Origin: Thecaphora thlaspeos
Taxonomy: Eukaryota; Basidiomycota; Ustilaginomycetes; Urocystidales; Glomosporiaceae
DNA: 64,000 nt
Direction: 5' to 3'
NCBI GenBank assembly: GCA_900291925.1
Contig: UWYS01000017.1
Span: 440,001-504,000, forward strand
Shown here: positions 1 through 9,961 of the stretch, one piece after another
How the letters are laid out: each line of letters begins with the position of its first letter
How positions within the stretch are numbered: position 1 is the stretch's first letter
Notes under the pieces: model-generated
Told to the model about the DNA's origin: nothing
What the model saw: the letters and a program-made list of their open reading frames with translations, nothing else
The model's database searches: none
Program-made: the position numbers and the translations under genes

Positions 1-2143
1 GCTCCGTCGAATGTCGGAGGAGGGCCGCTTGGGCGGGACGAGTCCCGGGTGATCAAGGGAGGTTTGGACTGCCCTAAGCCTGGCGACGCTAGGGACGAAG
101 CCGTCGCCGTCTTCTGCGCGTCCGCACCGGAGCGGATCGTCCGTAAGGTGTTGGCTCAGAGCGTGGCGGCCCGAGCAGCCCCAAAAATGACCTCCGGTCG
201 GATGGCAAGGAGCGTGAATTCCTGCCGCCGGTAAGCTTGTCCCAAAGCAGTGCGGAGCGGGGTGGTCTGCTGGCTGCTGCGCCTCGAGACGAGAGTCGTC
301 CAAAGGACAATCAGGCGGGCGAGGATCGTCGGCGTATGGATCTACCAATGGAAGAGGGACGACGAGCAGGACACTCAGCAGCGGCTCGATCCGAAAGAGC
401 GCGGCCGATGTCGTCCACGTGTATGCTGCTGCTGGCGGTTGAGCGGACGGAGTCGAGGAAGAAGCCGAGGGCGATGAGACGCGCGGACGGGTGGATGGGC
501 GGAGGGGCAGGTGACTCGAACGGCAGACAACGTCGAGAGCCGGGGGGGGGGGGGGAGATGATGAGAGCGACGTCGTCGTCGCCGGAGGACGTGTCGTGAG
601 GGGAGGTCGTGGCGGGAGGAACAAGGTGTGGAGAGCCAACGCAACAATCGAAGGACCGGCACAACTCGCCTGGCCGCCCGACCGCCTTCGCATGCTCTGC
701 CGCCGCACTCACTCTCAGACTTTTTCTCGCAGCTCTCCAATCTGTAAGTGCGCATGCGCGGACCTGGTCTTTGGAGATTGTGCTCCGCCTTCCTCACACA
801 CGTACGGTCAAGGCACCCAGCGCCACAGTCGCCATCCACGAACGAGCGGGCGGATGTACCGACGACCCCCTAGCTTTGCAGTCGACATCCGGCGGGCAGG
901 CACGAACGTTCCCAGGCAGCCGTCACGCACAGGAGAGATCGAAGGACGGCAAGGAGCAGGGAGCCGCCCGCCGTCGTGCGGGACTGGGCTGGGCGGACCA
1001 GTGCAGCAACAGCAGGCTTGCGGTCCGCTTCCCTCGCTATTTCTGCGCGCGTATGCGTTTAGTGTGTCTTTGAGTTTGTATGTGATCTCAACGAAGTTGC
1101 TTGGCCGCCGTTGCAAGCGCAGACCCTAGGCCTTGCGTCCCTCTTCCCCTTGGTCGCCCCTGTGCCGGTTGTACACTCCGTCCGTCGCCTGTCAAATCTT
1201 CCCTGCCCTGCGCCCAAGAGCAACACAGACAAGAGGCGAAAAAAGAAATTACTATTGGAGCGCAAGTCATGCTCGCCTCCCCTGCTTGTCTTCTGGTGGT
1301 GTTCTCTCCCCAGAAGCCGTCGTCTCCTTTGCATGAGACAAGAGCCCGGCGACAGAAGGCAGGCCAACCAGCGAAGACTACGCCCTGTCGTTGCCTGTGC
1401 TTCGCAAAGGAAAAACTGAAGCTCGCCGTGGCCCGCCCTTCGCTCAGACCCGCGTCGCCTTCACGTGCTACGGAAGACCGCGCTCGGGCTGGGGCTGCAC
1501 TCAACGCCGGTGGCCTCCTTCCGGTCGACGACGCGTTCGGGCAGGGCGTGGCGCGAACGAAGGCCGCTCCACATCCCGCCGACTTTGCACCTGACCACCC
1601 TACCCGCACACCACCGTTTCCCACAGTCCACAACCCTGACTCCCACCCTCTCTCGGCAGCTTCCGACGGCCCCAACCTGCGCCCTACCATCCAACACACC
1701 ATCGGACGTCTTCCGAAGCCTTTGACTAGGTTCGGCGAGGACTGCGCGTCAAGACTCCCGCGTGACCGAGCCCATAAAGGGCCGCTGCTGCTCCCTGCTG
1801 GTGCGCCACCGGATTATCCGAAGCAGCGGATCTCGACTGCTCCAACCTCGCCTTACCTTGGCTTTGCTCTCGACTGGAATCATTACCACTCAGCCGCGGT
1901 AGGTTAAGCTCGTCAGAGGGCTGTTGAGCCGTCCAGCAGCTTCGTCCGCGGCCGTCGACACCTTGGAGCACACGGCGCGACACACCGTCGACCTGGACCC
2001 AGCGCGCGCGCGATGGGCGCACCTCGTTGAACTGGCCCTTCCTTACGCTCTCATCCCTCCTGCGACAATCGCCACCCCTGCACCGAGCTTTCTACCGCTT
2101 CCCCCCCCAAAACCGGGCCGACGCTCAACACGACTGCGCAGGC
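1..2143. other. Left intergenic region and Rap1 leader
   Basis: No reading frame here has the conservation or codon pattern of a gene I can recognise; the open frames are arginine/proline-rich shadows. A run of 14 G lies at 542-555. Pyrimidine-rich tracts near 2085-2107 lie just before the chosen Rap1 start and suit a fungal core promoter or 5' UTR. A gene running off the left edge cannot be excluded. Confidence 0.5.
542..555. repeat. Poly-G run (14 G)
   Basis: Fourteen consecutive G residues on the + strand, in the intergenic region left of Rap1. Length could be affected by sequencing error. Confidence 0.8.
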
Positions 2144-5100
2144 ATGACCTCGTCCATCGAGACGTCGTCACCCCCACCAACGGATGGCAAAGCGCCAACC
2201 TCGAAAAGTGTCCCTCGACAGCCGCGCCAAGATATTTCGCCCAGCAGTTGGGAGGCATCGGCGTCTTTGCGCAACGCCAAGTCGAAGTCTGCCAGCATGA
2301 CGCCGCAGCCGCACACGGCAGTCAGAGCTGGTGGGAGCGTGTCGTCCAAGGGCCTCCCGCCGGCTCCGGATCCGTCCGTCATCTTCCGCATGGGCAAAGA
2401 CCACAATATCCGCGTTAAGTTCCTGCTGCAGGGCACCTTTGGTGCCGTAGAGTACCGCGACCTCCAGGTGGCCGTCCGCAAGCATGGCGGTGAGATCGAG
2501 TCGCGGATGGGGAAGGCCGACATCATGGTGGCCGACGTCAACGTGGCGAGCGAGGCCGTCAAGCTCCGTCGCGAGGCCAAGAAGATGGGCTCGCCAATAC
2601 CCATAGTGCTGCCGCGCTACATCGATGACTGCATCGAGGCCGGCCGGCTGCTGGACTGGAGCGTCAGCCTCTACAGTCCCGACGACCAGCTCAAGTTGCA
2701 GCTGACGGCCTCGACGCCAAAGGCCGGCCTCAAGCTGAGCGGTCGCAATCCCTTTACCGACGAGGACAAGGCCTACATCGTCGAGTATCTCGGCCCTCGC
2801 GCTGAGCCGTGGAACCTCAACGGCGCCGCGCGAGACTTTGCAATCGACCGGCCCTCGCACACAAAGTACAGCTGGCTTTCGTTCCTGCAGGACAACATGA
2901 CAACCAAGTGGAATATCAAGCAGCACGTCGCAAAGTGGCGCGCCGAGCCCGGCCGGGCGCCTCTGAAACGGTCGCTGCCTCTTGTCGCCATCGAGGCTGA
3001 CGGTAATGGCGGCACCAGCAGCGTACAGTCACAGCCCGACGCAGCAAAGGGAGCCGAAACAGCAACAACAACGACCACGGCGGCGGCGGTAGCGGCAGGG
3101 ACTGCAGATACGTCGCCCGGGGCAGACGGTCACTTAAAGGAGCGGCTGAAAGAAGAGAAGGCGGTTCAACGTAACGTGCTCATCAGCTCTGATCCAGTCG
3201 ACGAGGAGTCGGAACCCGTCGACGGCTGGGGCGGGCCGAAGTGTCAGGCCGGCTCTCAGGGGGAGAACGGGCATGCCGAGGACACCTCCGCGACCCTGCA
3301 ACAGAAGGCGGTAATGGACCTACCCTTGCGGGACCAGGTTGCCGAGGTCGCGGCCGAGGCTGAAGCTGGGCCTGCGGACACAGCAGCTGCGGCTCCGGCG
3401 GAGGAGACGGATCCGGCCGTTGACGGTCAAGATGCTGCAGAGCAACGCAGGGGCCGGGACGGCGAGTACTCATCCAGCGCCGAGGTCGAAGACGAGCTCG
3501 ACGTCCGACCGCCTCGGCCCGGCAAGGCGCTGCAGTCGCATCGCAATCACCAGGAGGCCGATCAGGCCCCAGTCGTCTCGAAGCAGCCATCCGTTCAGAT
3601 ACCACCGCCGTCTCAGAACCCGAAGGCGCACGGTACCGGCGCTGGTGCCGGCGACGATGGACCGGGAGACAGAAGCAGCTCGTTCGAGGAAGCCGTGGTC
3701 AGCGAGGAGTCTGAGCCTGAAGACGGTTGGCAGATGCCGCAGTCGCTCATCAACGAGCTCGAGACGCCGGAAAAGACAAAGGAGGCGGAGGCAGCGACGA
3801 GCAGGAAGACACGCCAGAGGCGATCGACATCCGGCTCCTCCGATGACGAAGACTCGAGGGTCGGTCAAGGCGACGAGGACCTCGAGTCGGACGCGGCTGT
3901 AGAGTCCGAGGTCGAGTCCGAAATGGACGAGCTGGCCGACCCCGACGCTGACGTTGAAGCCTCTGCTGCCATGTCGCCACGTCAGGCAGCCGAGCCCAAG
4001 TCCACCGTGGCGGCGGGAGTGGCGACGGCGATGGATCTCAAGAATGAAAGGAGGCACAGGGGTCAGGATGCCGACGCAGATTATGAACCGCACTGGCGAG
4101 CTGTCGAGAGGGAGAAAGGACCCCCACGGAAGAAGTTCACCGAGGAGGACAAGACGCTGCTGGCCCGACGCCTGAGCGACCTCTACGGATCGGGCACCGA
4201 CGACGACCTGCTCGAGAAGCCGCCGCTCGAGTTCTGGGAGCGGCTTCACCACGAGAGCCCGCGCCACTCGGCACCGTCTTGGTTGAGTCACTTCAACAAG
4301 AACTCCCACATCTACATGGAGGCAGTGCAGGTGGCGCGGACTGCCGACCAGGACACGCAGATGTTTGCCGGGGACGAGGATGCCGATGATCTTACCGGGA
4401 CGCAGCAGGCCGAGGGCGGGCAGGACGGATCAGGCGAGCAAAAGGCGGATGAAGCTCAAGAGCCGGAGCCGGAGCCGGAGCAAGGACAAGGAGACAGACA
4501 GGAGGAAGGACCAGCGGTGGCAGCGGAACCTGCGATGACTGTCGAGCACGGCCAAGACTTGAGACAAGAGCGAGAAGCGGATGCCGAAGCGGAAGTGGAA
4601 GAAGGTGGAGAGGCGGGAGCAGATGAGCAGCAGCAGCAGCAGCAAGACGAGGGACGATATGGCGCGCAGAGGGAACAAGAGGATCAAGCAGAAGCGGCGA
4701 CCGACGACGACCGCAGCTCGAACTCGAGCGAAATTGACATCGAGGCCTGGATTGAGATGGAAAAAGACATCGCGGCCGAGCTGGCGGAGGCGGACGCAGA
4801 CCTAGATGAGAGTGCGGGATCAATGGCGCCTCAGGCAGAAAGCGACTCTCGGTCCGCGCAGCTGTCGCCCGCTGCCAGCAGCCGCGACCGTATCACCTCG
4901 AACGCCGAGGGGTCGGCGTCGGTTTCGCCCAGCTTCCGGCCCTCGTTCGTCGGCAGCGGAGCCAAGGTGGAGGTCGTGATACCTTCGCACTCGCAGCAGC
5001 AGCAGCAGCAGCAACTCAATGGCCGCACGAACGACAGGGCCCAGCTCATGCGGGCTACGCAGCATGCAGAAGAGCTAGCGCAGTCGGTGAGACGGACCGA

Positions 5101-7834
5101 CCCGGCTAAGGACGCAGATGAGGTCCTGGCTGAGCAATCAGCTGGAGATTCAGCTGAGGCGACCGGCGCGGCTCAGGCCGAAGCCATGGAAGCCGTCGCC
5201 TGTGAGACACCCGACGGTGCATCGCGCGGCGGGCAGGCCTCGGCGCCGGCGGAGGAGCAGGGGCAGGTGCCGCTCGTAACGCCGACCGTGGACCAAAGGC
5301 GCGAGCACCACGAGGCGAAGGTGGCGGCCAAGGAGGGCGACCCCAACGCTCGCGAGAGCAACCAAGCCGCCCTCGTCTCGCCGACCCTTTCCGTCGCCAT
5401 CGCTGCCGCTGCTGTCGGTGCATCTCCGCCAAAGGCTCTTGCCGCCGCCACCGACCCTTCCCACCCTCACATCCACGCCACCGTCGGAACCCTCGCCGAC
5501 GTGGACCTTGACGAAGCGATCGGAGACGTCTTTGACCTCGGCGAGGCCGACGTCCCGGTGCTCCACCCCGCTTCGCCGCCAGAGCAACGATATTTTGAGC
5601 CGTTCGGGATGCAGCCAGCCCTCATGCTAAGTGCGTCGCAGAAGCAGGCCGAAGTGGCTGGTAGCCCTGCGGAGGAGCAGGAAACGAACACAAGCGCCCC
5701 TGTTCCACCCTTGTCGGCTGAGACGGAGATCGGCCTCAGTGACGATGACAGCAGCAACGTCGTCTTCCAGAGTTTCCAGCAGGCCTCTGAGCCAGCGGCT
5801 TCTCCCGACAAGCAGCAGGCTCCCGACTCCGTCCGGGCAGTCGTGACAGAGACGATCGCTAGGGTCGAAGGAGCGTCTCGACAATCGGCCGCCCGACAAG
5901 CGTCCAATAGTCTCGACGGCGGCAGCGGCGGCCCGCGATTGGCCTCGCGAACTTCGAGGGAACCGTGCAAAGCGGGCATACCGCTGCTGGACCGACACCG
6001 AAATGCGACCTTCCACGACTTTACCATGGACAGCGACGAAGAGGATCGGGTCCGCGCCTCGACTGCTCGTCGCGCACCGCCACCGCCTCCCGCGGCCAGA
6101 AGCTCGGCGCCCTTTGCTCACTCGACCCCCACTGTCCCGGACTACCACTCGAGAAGCATGTTGGAGACTCGGGCGATCCGCGAGCGCTCCGCCAACCTCT
6201 CAGATGCGCAGAGGCGGCGGGTGGAGGAGTGGGCGTCGCGGACCTCGGCGGAGCTCGAGGCGGAAGCCGAGGCCGAGGCCGATGGAAACGTCCGACTGCA
6301 GGCGGCCTCGAGGAGCGTTCCCGCCAAGCGGCTTCAGACCGCTGCGCTTAGCCCGAGGCGATTCGTTGATCCAGAGCGACGCTCGACGACGGTCGCGCTT
6401 GCTAGCACGTCCGCCTTTGGCTCGCCCGCGCAGCAGCAACGACGACGACGACAGGCGCGCGAAAGCGTCCCATCCGCCGTCGCCAGCGGCGAGAGGTCGG
6501 AGCACGACGCGCTCGAGGCCAAGCGACGCTACACCGAGAGCGTCAAGAAGCTCTGCTCCGACTTTGGCCTCAGCACGCCGGCGCAGGCGGTACCTTTCAT
6601 GATGCCCAATGGCTGGAACGTCGCCAGGGCACGGGAAGCGCTGTCGGACAAGGTCGCCAAGCTGGCAGCGGCGTATGACGTGACGCCGCACGATGTCGTC
6701 GAGTTTGTCCGGACCGCCGAGGGCAAGTGGGACGAGGCGGAAAAGTACCTGCGCGTCCTCGCAAAATCGCCAAGCAAGTCGAGGTGGCTCGACAGAGAGA
6801 GAGCCGTTGGGGAGTTGGCTGGTGGCGATGACGGTGACGACGGCGACGACGGCAATTATGACGGTGACAACGGTCCAGAGGAGGAAGAGGTGGTAGAGGA
6901 GGCTGCCGCGTGGCAGGACGACGGCAGCCAAAACCTCGACCGCGACTTCCATGATGCTCCGCCGCTGCGCAAGAGGCAGCGCTCTGCTTTGGATTCCTTT
7001 GATCCGTCCACGCCTCGACGAAAGCAGAGGCGGTACACTGCCCTGGTTGATGAAGGCGACGAGCTGCGACGAGATCAAGAGGGCGCGATGCTGCGCACCG
7101 GCGAAAGGAGGAGGTCCCGCCACACCATCGTCACCAGCGCACCAAACACCCGGTCCCGCCCCACTGCGGCGCAGCGGGACGGACAGGGATCTCGGCGTCG
7201 TCTTCCTCTGGCCTCTGCATCGGTAGCAAGGAGCGCGAGCGTCCGGAGCACCCTCGGTGGACGCACGCCTGACGAGACAACGCCAGGGCGGAAGCTTGGA
7301 CCCGGTCGACGCGCCCAGCTGTACGAGGACGACCAAGACTATTACTACGATGACGACGATGGGGTCGGCCACTACTACGATGAAGAGCGCCCGGCGAGCT
7401 CAACAATGCGCAGACGTCACGCTTCAGCTGCCTCGGCGACTAGACGCATCTACGACACGATGCAACGGCAGATCGCTGGCTACGAGGACGCGCACGCGAT
7501 CGACGACGACGAGGGCGAGGGCGGGGGCGAGGGCGAAGAGCATGGCGCAGGCCGCTACACCCAGCTGTCTCCTCCTCTTCGGTCGCCGCAGCGACGCAGC
7601 CACTCGAGCCGATCGCTCGAAGAGGCCAAGCTCCGTCGGGCGCTGCAGCACGCTCGAGAGATGCGCGCAGCTGCTCTGGCCGCCGAGATGGAGGCGGAAG
7701 CCAGCAAGGCGGCGCAGCGGAAGCGACGACGCGGCAGCAGCAGGCGAGAGGAGTGGGTGCCGGAGGATGATGACGGCGAAGACGTCGACGAGGAAGAGGA
7801 GGACGAGGACGAGGAGGAAGTTGAATACTACTGA
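2144..7834 (+). CDS. RAP1: Rap1-type telomere-binding protein
   Basis: Single-exon gene for 1896 residues. The frame is open upstream but has no ATG; I start at the first in-frame ATG (2144, protein begins MTSSIETS). A BRCT-like region covers about residues 85-185. A Rap1-type Myb/SANT domain at about 200-275 opens with RNPFTDEDKAYIVEYL. A second Myb-like segment at about 660-735 opens with KKFTEEDKTLLARRL. A Rap1 C-terminal (RCT)-like helical domain at about 1460-1550 contains LCSDFGLSTPAQAVPFM. Linkers are acidic, with short polyglutamine tracts near 4627 and 4994, and the tail is Asp/Glu-rich. In fungi Rap1 sits at telomeres, protects ends and recruits silencing or end-processing partners. 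The domain order BRCT, Myb, RCT is diagnostic; the length is far above yeast (about 830) and human (399) Rap1. Whether the protein binds DNA directly or through a TRF-like partner cannot be told from sequence. Confidence 0.88.
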   Translation: MTSSIETSSPPPTDGKAPTSKSVPRQPRQDISPSSWEASASLRNAKSKSASMTPQPHTAVRAGGSVSSKGLPPAPDPSVIFRMGKDHNIRVKFLLQGTFGAVEYRDLQVAVRKHGGEIESRMGKADIMVADVNVASEAVKLRREAKKMGSPIPIVLPRYIDDCIEAGRLLDWSVSLYSPDDQLKLQLTASTPKAGLKLSGRNPFTDEDKAYIVEYLGPRAEPWNLNGAARDFAIDRPSHTKYSWLSFLQDNMTTKWNIKQHVAKWRAEPGRAPLKRSLPLVAIEADGNGGTSSVQSQPDAAKGAETATTTTTAAAVAAGTADTSPGADGHLKERLKEEKAVQRNVLISSDPVDEESEPVDGWGGPKCQAGSQGENGHAEDTSATLQQKAVMDLPLRDQVAEVAAEAEAGPADTAAAAPAEETDPAVDGQDAAEQRRGRDGEYSSSAEVEDELDVRPPRPGKALQSHRNHQEADQAPVVSKQPSVQIPPPSQNPKAHGTGAGAGDDGPGDRSSSFEEAVVSEESEPEDGWQMPQSLINELETPEKTKEAEAATSRKTRQRRSTSGSSDDEDSRVGQGDEDLESDAAVESEVESEMDELADPDADVEASAAMSPRQAAEPKSTVAAGVATAMDLKNERRHRGQDADADYEPHWRAVEREKGPPRKKFTEEDKTLLARRLSDLYGSGTDDDLLEKPPLEFWERLHHESPRHSAPSWLSHFNKNSHIYMEAVQVARTADQDTQMFAGDEDADDLTGTQQAEGGQDGSGEQKADEAQEPEPEPEQGQGDRQEEGPAVAAEPAMTVEHGQDLRQEREADAEAEVEEGGEAGADEQQQQQQDEGRYGAQREQEDQAEAATDDDRSSNSSEIDIEAWIEMEKDIAAELAEADADLDESAGSMAPQAESDSRSAQLSPAASSRDRITSNAEGSASVSPSFRPSFVGSGAKVEVVIPSHSQQQQQQQLNGRTNDRAQLMRATQHAEELAQSVRRTDPAKDADEVLAEQSAGDSAEATGAAQAEAMEAVACETPDGASRGGQASAPAEEQGQVPLVTPTVDQRREHHEAKVAAKEGDPNARESNQAALVSPTLSVAIAAAAVGASPPKALAAATDPSHPHIHATVGTLADVDLDEAIGDVFDLGEADVPVLHPASPPEQRYFEPFGMQPALMLSASQKQAEVAGSPAEEQETNTSAPVPPLSAETEIGLSDDDSSNVVFQSFQQASEPAASPDKQQAPDSVRAVVTETIARVEGASRQSAARQASNSLDGGSGGPRLASRTSREPCKAGIPLLDRHRNATFHDFTMDSDEEDRVRASTARRAPPPPPAARSSAPFAHSTPTVPDYHSRSMLETRAIRERSANLSDAQRRRVEEWASRTSAELEAEAEAEADGNVRLQAASRSVPAKRLQTAALSPRRFVDPERRSTTVALASTSAFGSPAQQQRRRRQARESVPSAVASGERSEHDALEAKRRYTESVKKLCSDFGLSTPAQAVPFMMPNGWNVARAREALSDKVAKLAAAYDVTPHDVVEFVRTAEGKWDEAEKYLRVLAKSPSKSRWLDRERAVGELAGGDDGDDGDDGNYDGDNGPEEEEVVEEAAAWQDDGSQNLDRDFHDAPPLRKRQRSALDSFDPSTPRRKQRRYTALVDEGDELRRDQEGAMLRTGERRRSRHTIVTSAPNTRSRPTAAQRDGQGSRRRLPLASASVARSASVRSTLGGRTPDETTPGRKLGPGRRAQLYEDDQDYYYDDDDGVGHYYDEERPASSTMRRRHASAASATRRIYDTMQRQIAGYEDAHAIDDDEGEGGGEGEEHGAGRYTQLSPPLRSPQRRSHSSRSLEEAKLRRALQHAREMRAAALAAEMEAEASKAAQRKRRRGSSRREEWVPEDDDGEDVDEEEEDEDEEEVEYY

Positions 7835-8199
7835 GTTCGCGGGCCGGTAGTCCGCGGAGGGAAGGCGTGACTTGTAACTGCTGTACAATGCCCTCGTCGT
7901 AATGCCTTGAGTGGACAAGGCCGACGATTGATGCTAGCAGACGACGTCGCGAGGACACCTTCCGGCCATGCCTAGGCCCGAGCTATGTGCTCAAGATTGT
8001 ACTACTGTAAGACGATTGCGTGATGCACTCTTACTCTTTCACGGCGGGCCGGGCTGACGGATCTCGCCCTCGATGCGGAGCCGCTGCAGTCCATACACAC
8101 GCCTGCAGAAGCAGGCGGGTCTTTTGGCGTTAACTTATCGCTATGTATGACGTGCGGCGGCAAGAGGCGCGCACGGGGCAATGCCGGGGTTTCGGCTTA
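7835..8199. other. Rap1 3' flank up to the transposon
   Basis: Presumed Rap1 3' UTR/terminator and short spacer. No gene seen. The TA at 8198-8199 is the left copy of the transposon target duplication. Confidence 0.6.
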
Positions 8200-8313
8200 A
8201 CGCGTCTCCCTGGGAATCCGGCCTCCCTAGGAATCTGGCCAAAAAAATCTACTCGTTGGCCTTCCTCACCACCACCACCACCACCCTTGCTGTCACTGCT
8301 ACACCACCTGCAC
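8200..8313 (+). repeat. Left terminal inverted repeat of the pogo-like element
   Basis: Matches the reverse complement of 9818-9909 over nearly its full length, with scattered substitutions. Relative to the right repeat it carries about 15 extra bp around 8219-8235, where the GGAATC(C/T)GGCC motif occurs twice, plus one or two additional ACC units. Confidence 0.85.
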
Positions 8314-8319
8314 TAAATC

Positions 8320-9441
8320 TTGCTCTCTGGAACAGCACAGCAGGCCCTCTCACCAGCTGCCAAGGCTGCTCTTGCCACCCACATTGAGCACAGTGCCAAT
8401 CAAGGCTTCCCCCTCACCCCAGCCATGGTCCAGGATTATGCTGGAACACTGCAATTGCCCATAGAGGCTGGCAGCTGCTGTCAGGTGAGGGAACCAGGCA
8501 AGAACTGGGTGCAGCACTACCTTGAGCACCACCCACAGCTCCAGAGCAAGTACAACCAAGCTCTAGAGAATCAGTGCATGGATGGTGCCTTGTTTCACAA
8601 CCTCAGCTGCTTCTATGCCAACTTTTCCTGCACCATCAGCCAGTACAACATTGTGCAAGACCAGATCTACAACATGGACAAAACTGGCATCATCATGGGG
8701 TTCAGCAGATATCAGAAGGTCATTGTCCCTGTTGAGAAGAAGAATGCCTTCCATGTCCATCCAGACAACTGCAAGTCCACCACTGTTGTCAAGTGCATTG
8801 GCTCTAGCAGCCTCTTTCTTGACCTGCTTGTGATTTCTGGAAAGACACATGGCACCAGCTTGGAGATCACAGGGGGGATGGAGGGACTGGGCCCCAACTG
8901 GCACTTTGCTGTCTTGCCAAAGGGCTGGACAAACAATGACTTGGCACTTGAGTGGCTTCAGCAGGTCTTTGAGCCACAAACCAAGCCAACTGGGGCTCAA
9001 GAGGGTGAGTGGTGGCTGCTGCTCCTTGATGGGCATGCCTTGCATGTCTCTGTTGACTTCTGCAACCAGTGCTGGAAGCACCACATTGTGCCAGTCTGCT
9101 TTCTGGCTCATGCCACCCATGTTATCCAGTCTCTTGATACCAGCATCTTTGGCCCCATCAAGGACAGCTATGGCTGCCAGGTTGCCACTCTTGGTGGCAC
9201 AAAGAAGGTTGACTGCATCCATTTTGCTTGGTTCTATACTGAGACCCACAGCAAGATCAAGGATGCTGCAGTATGCAAGGCTTTTTCAGATGTGGGTCTG
9301 ACAGTGCCACCCTCCCCTGAGAAGGTCCTCTTGATGCTCCCTGGCTACAAGCCACCTTGCCAAGAGATGCCACTGCCTGCCCAGGAGCCCTTCAAGGCAG
9401 GCAACCATTGCTACATCAGCAAGGACACCATGATCAGCTGA
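8320..9441 (+). pseudogene. pogo-like DDE transposase, N-terminally incomplete, with premature stop
   Basis: The frame has an in-frame TAA at 8314 and no ATG until about residue 36, so the N-terminal DNA-binding part is missing or decayed. The first ~60 residues resemble a CENP-B/Tc5-type helix-turn-helix (ALSPAAKAALATHIE, then GKNWVQHYLEHHP). The catalytic DD35D core is intact: D in IYNMDKTG, D in LLLLDGHALHV, and D in VIQSLDTSIFGPIK with 35 residues between the last two. The frame stops at TGA 9439-9441. It reads on in the same frame for another ~60 Lys/Ala-rich residues typical of pogo transposase tails, so the TGA looks premature, and CGA-to-TGA decay would explain it. Only two arginines (both AGR codons) occur in about 373 residues, with many Cys, His, Gln and Trp, the products expected when CGN codons lose CpG. 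Probably non-autonomous now. Confidence 0.8.
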
Positions 9442-9812
9442 GCAACAGGAGAGTGCCTGTGGGAAGAGAGGATTACAATGGACATTGCAGAGCAGCAGAG
9501 GAAGGAGGAACAAGAGAAAGCAGCCACCAAGAAGGCCAGCAAGGCAGATGCTGCAACACCAACAAAGAATATGGCAAGGCAAAGGGCAAAGCCAAAGCGG
9601 CTGATGTTGCACAACCACCCCCTCTAGCACCTGCTGAGCCTGCAGAGCCACTGCCAGCACCACCCCAGCTTGCTGTTGATCCTGCTTCTGCTGGACCAAG
9701 CTCTCTTGCCTTGTATGACCCCCTGGCTCCTCTTCCCCAACCCATTTGGCAGCAGTTCTGGGCCAGGCAAGCAAAGCTGAGCATGTACTATTTGGAGCAA
9801 GTGTTGAACTGA
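9442..9812 (+). pseudogene. Transposase C-terminal remnant past the stop
   Basis: After the TGA at 9439-9441 the same frame continues as a Lys/Ala/Gln/Glu-rich stretch containing ITMDIAEQQRKEEQEKAATK up to a stop near 9628. In another frame, sequence up to 9812 reads as a Pro/Ala-rich tail ending MYYLEQVLN. This suggests a further frameshift. The segment is as poor in CpG as the rest of the element and lacks any separate gene signal. Confidence 0.55.
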
Positions 9813-9817
9813 TTGCA

Positions 9818-9909
9818 GTGCTTGTCTGGTGTAGCAGTGATGGCAAGGGTGGTGGTGGTGAGGAAGGCTGACGAGTAGATTTTTTGGCCAGATTCCCAGG
9901 GAAACGCGA
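9818..9909 (-). repeat. Right terminal inverted repeat of the pogo-like element
   Basis: The reverse complement matches the left repeat starting at 8200 (CGCGT-TCCCTGGGAATC, CTGGCCAAAAAA, ATCTACTCGT). The outer edge is followed by TA at 9910-9911. It lacks the 15-bp partial duplication found in the left copy. Confidence 0.85.
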
Positions 9910-9961
9910 TATAGGAAAAGAGAACGAGTCAGTTCACCTGACACCCAGCAGCCTTCCTGAG

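Larger units (their letters stand above)
8200..9909 (+). mobile_element. pogo-like (Fot1/Tc1-mariner superfamily) DNA transposon, about 1.71 kb
   Basis: The element is bounded by TA dinucleotides (8198-8199 and 9910-9911), the target duplication expected for Tc1/mariner/pogo elements. The left end (from 8200, CGCGTCTCCCTGGGAAT) and the inverted right end (from 9909, CGCGTTTCCCTGGGAAT) are near-identical inverted repeats of about 90-115 bp. The left one carries an extra 15-bp internal near-duplication (CCTCCCTAGGAATCTGG part). Inside lies a DDE transposase frame. Between the two repeat ends I find a single CpG (9598-9599) in about 1.6 kb, while the flanks are CpG-rich. It lies between the Rap1 3' end and a PI-PLC-like gene, in the same orientation as both. 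Confidence 0.9.

Noticed and set aside
1101..1907. Long open frame left of Rap1
   Set aside because: Starts without ATG, Arg/Pro/Ser-rich composition on both strands, no family motif; read as a GC-rich shadow.
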